Assembly (NCBI GenBank): GCA_964397015.1
Contig: CAYNHL010000146.1
Coordinates: forward strand, 1-8,455
DNA: 8,455 nucleotides
DNA from: MADRE2 sp964397015
GTDB lineage: Bacteria > Desulfobacterota > Desulfobacteria > Desulfobacterales > Desulfobacteraceae
Direction: 5' to 3'
Under the pieces are notes generated by a model. The model searched no databases and was not told the origin of the DNA. It saw only the letters and a list, made by a program, of their open reading frames with translations. The position numbers were made by a program, and so were the translations under genes. Shown one piece after another: positions 6,963 through 8,455 of the stretch (its first letter is position 1; each line of letters starts with the position of its first letter).

Positions 6963-8333
6963 ATGGAACAATTTGACATCATGATTATCGGCACCGGCAC
7001 CGCCGGGCAGACAGCTGCCTTTGATCTGGCAGCAAAAGGCTATCGTGTGGCTGTTGCAGAAAACAGCCCGACACCTGGTGGTGTGTGCGCATTGCGGGGA
7101 TGCCAGGCCAAAAAGTGGTTCTATGAAACCATGGAGGTGGTGGCCCGCAGTCGTCATCTACTGGGGAAAGGCATTACAGAATCACCCGGGATCAGCTGGG
7201 AACAGATACAGACACAAAAAAACAAATTTACTTCCAAAATACCAAAAGCCACCATCGCCGGCTTGAAAGGCCGTGACATCACCTATATTCCTGGCCATGC
7301 CCAATTCATGGACACCAAAACACTGCGGATCGATACCACTGATTACAAAACCCGTTATATTATTATCGCTTCCGGTGCCATCCCCATGAGCCTTCCCATT
7401 GAAGGGATACAGCACACAATAACAAGTGATGACTTTCTTGACCTTACATCCCTGCCACGGCGCATCGCCTTTATCGGCGGCGGTTTCATTTCTTTTGAAT
7501 TCGCACATTTAGCAGTACGTCTTGGGAGCAGCCGCGGGGAGATTCATATTCTTGAAGCTGCTGACCGCCCACTTGGACCTTTTGACAAAGATATGGTTGC
7601 ACAGCTGATCAAAGCATCTGAAGATGACGGCATTCATATCCATACAGGTGTTTCCATTTCAAGTGTAACAAAAAAAGATTCCGGGTATACCATTGATTTT
7701 GCATCAGGCCCGTCACTTGAAGTAGATCTGGTTGTCAATGGTGCAGGGCGGGTACCCAATATCGAATCTCTCCATCTGGATGCAGCCGGTATCAAGGCTT
7801 CCAAAAAAGGCATCTTAGTGGATTCGGCCATGAGGACATCCAAACCCGATATCTTTGCAATTGGGGACTGTGCACAGACTGTGATGCTTGCCAGGGTGGC
7901 GGACATGGAAGCCCATACAGCTGCCCGGGCTGTCATGGCCCTGGAAAAAGGCACAGATCCGCCGTCTATTGACTATTCTGCCGTGCCTGCGGTACTTTTC
8001 ACCTATCCCCAGCTGGGAATGGTGGGTCAAACCGAAGAAAGTCTCCAGCAGAAAAACCTGAGATACTTTAAAAGCCATGATACAGATCTGAACTGGCCCA
8101 CCTATCGCCGAATCGGTATGAAGCATGCTGCCTATAAGATATTGGTGGATGGAAATGACTGTGTCCTGGGTGCCCATTTTCTGGCAGATAATACGACCGG
8201 CATGGTCAATGTTTTTAAACAGGCCATGATTGACAAAACCCCCATTTCCAAACTTCGGGATGACCATATAATGGCCCCCTATCCATCCCGGGAAAGTGAT
8301 ATTCTTTATATGCTCAAATCACTCATTGATTGA
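6963..8333 (+). CDS. Pyridine nucleotide-disulfide oxidoreductase (class I; dihydrolipoamide dehydrogenase/glutathione reductase-like), substrate unknown
   Basis: A 456-residue flavoprotein of the family that includes Lpd, glutathione reductase and MerA; it would pass electrons from NAD(P)H through FAD to a cysteine pair. In order: FAD motif I-G-T-G-T-A-G (9-15), redox-active Cx4C in GGVCALRGCQAKK (39-51; Cys42 and Cys47), NAD(P) motif IGGGFIS (171-177), the second FAD motif AIGDCA (299-304), and a C-terminal dimerisation domain from about 340. The usual GGTCxNxGCxPSK is altered to ALRG and QAKK. The C-terminal His-Pro of the catalytic HPT-type motif appears as Tyr440-Pro441 in HIMAPYPSRES (435-445), so the usual His base seems absent. 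No lipoyl-complex genes lie nearby, so an Lpd role is unlikely. A strong ribosome site AAGGAG (6953-6958) sits 4 bases before the ATG. The gene ends 39 bases before a strong terminator. Confidence 0.9.
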   Translation: MEQFDIMIIGTGTAGQTAAFDLAAKGYRVAVAENSPTPGGVCALRGCQAKKWFYETMEVVARSRHLLGKGITESPGISWEQIQTQKNKFTSKIPKATIAGLKGRDITYIPGHAQFMDTKTLRIDTTDYKTRYIIIASGAIPMSLPIEGIQHTITSDDFLDLTSLPRRIAFIGGGFISFEFAHLAVRLGSSRGEIHILEAADRPLGPFDKDMVAQLIKASEDDGIHIHTGVSISSVTKKDSGYTIDFASGPSLEVDLVVNGAGRVPNIESLHLDAAGIKASKKGILVDSAMRTSKPDIFAIGDCAQTVMLARVADMEAHTAARAVMALEKGTDPPSIDYSAVPAVLFTYPQLGMVGQTEESLQQKNLRYFKSHDTDLNWPTYRRIGMKHAAYKILVDGNDCVLGAHFLADNTTGMVNVFKQAMIDKTPISKLRDDHIMAPYPSRESDILYMLKSLID

Positions 8334-8349
8334 GCGCTTTGATTGAGCG
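8326..8349. repeat. Direct repeat over the stop codon of the disulfide oxidoreductase gene
   Basis: TTGATTGAGCG occurs at 8326-8336 and again at 8339-8349, a 13-base period. The first copy contains the stop codon TGA (8331-8333). It looks like a small local duplication and has no evident function. Confidence 0.6.
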
Positions 8350-8372
8350 GTTGAAAGAATTAAATCAAAAAG

Positions 8373-8409
8373 AAAGCAGAAGGAGCTGCCCGGCTCTTTC
8401 TGCTTTTTT
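8373..8409 (+). terminator. Strong rho-independent terminator
   Basis: AAAGCAGAAGGAGC (8373-8386) pairs along all 14 positions with GCTCTTTCTGCTTT (8393-8406), including one G-T pair, around the loop TGCCCG. The right arm runs into six T residues (8404-8409). It lies 39 bases after the disulfide oxidoreductase stop and probably ends that transcript. The A-rich left flank may let it work in the other direction too. Confidence 0.92.
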
Positions 8410-8455
8410 AAAATGATAATCACTGCAACATTCAACCAGACACAAATCAGCTAAG

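Noticed and set aside
1..8455. CRISPR array, tRNA, rRNA, insertion sequence or defence system
   Set aside because: No regularly spaced repeats, tRNA-like folds, transposase or nuclease motifs were seen on either strand.

Overview
The window carries six genes, all on the + strand. In order they are an M48-family lipoprotein metalloprotease, a class II fumarase (fumC), a very small entericidin-type lipoprotein, a DUF255/YyaL-type thioredoxin-fold protein, a C-terminally membrane-anchored FAD oxidoreductase of the amine-oxidase/carotenoid-desaturase type, and a pyridine nucleotide-disulfide oxidoreductase. A strong intrinsic terminator follows the last gene. Two lipoproteins with lipoboxes and no Asp at position +2, one of them an entericidin, point to a Gram-negative bacterium with an outer membrane. 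The moderate GC content and the style of the proteins would suit a Desulfobacterota-like (deltaproteobacterial) genome. That placement is an impression from the sequence and was not tested by a search.

Layout. Bases 1-292 hold no convincing gene but contain a long interrupted inverted repeat (137-207) with a nested alternative hairpin and a Shine-Dalgarno-like sequence in its loop. Bases 293-2547 hold the M48 protease and fumC, 50 bases apart. Bases 2548-2791 are non-coding with two short hairpins. Bases 2792-5069 hold the entericidin and the DUF255 gene, separated by 43 bases. A 127-base gap with weak inverted repeats leads to the flavoprotein (5197-6843). A 119-base gap then leads to the disulfide oxidoreductase (6963-8333) and its terminator (8373-8409).

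How the genes may work together. The protease and the entericidin are envelope lipoproteins, and fumarase is a TCA-cycle enzyme with no evident link to them. The last three large genes are all redox-type proteins: a CHWC thioredoxin fold, an FAD oxidoreductase and a Cx4C flavin disulfide reductase. They are collinear and end at one terminator, so a shared redox function is possible, but the gaps of more than 100 bases leave room for separate promoters. I see no defence system, CRISPR array, insertion sequence or tRNA. The points most worth a second look are the apparent loss of the C-terminal catalytic His in the disulfide oxidoreductase, the membrane-anchored flavoprotein of uncertain substrate, the tiny entericidin gene, and the structured leader upstream of the protease.
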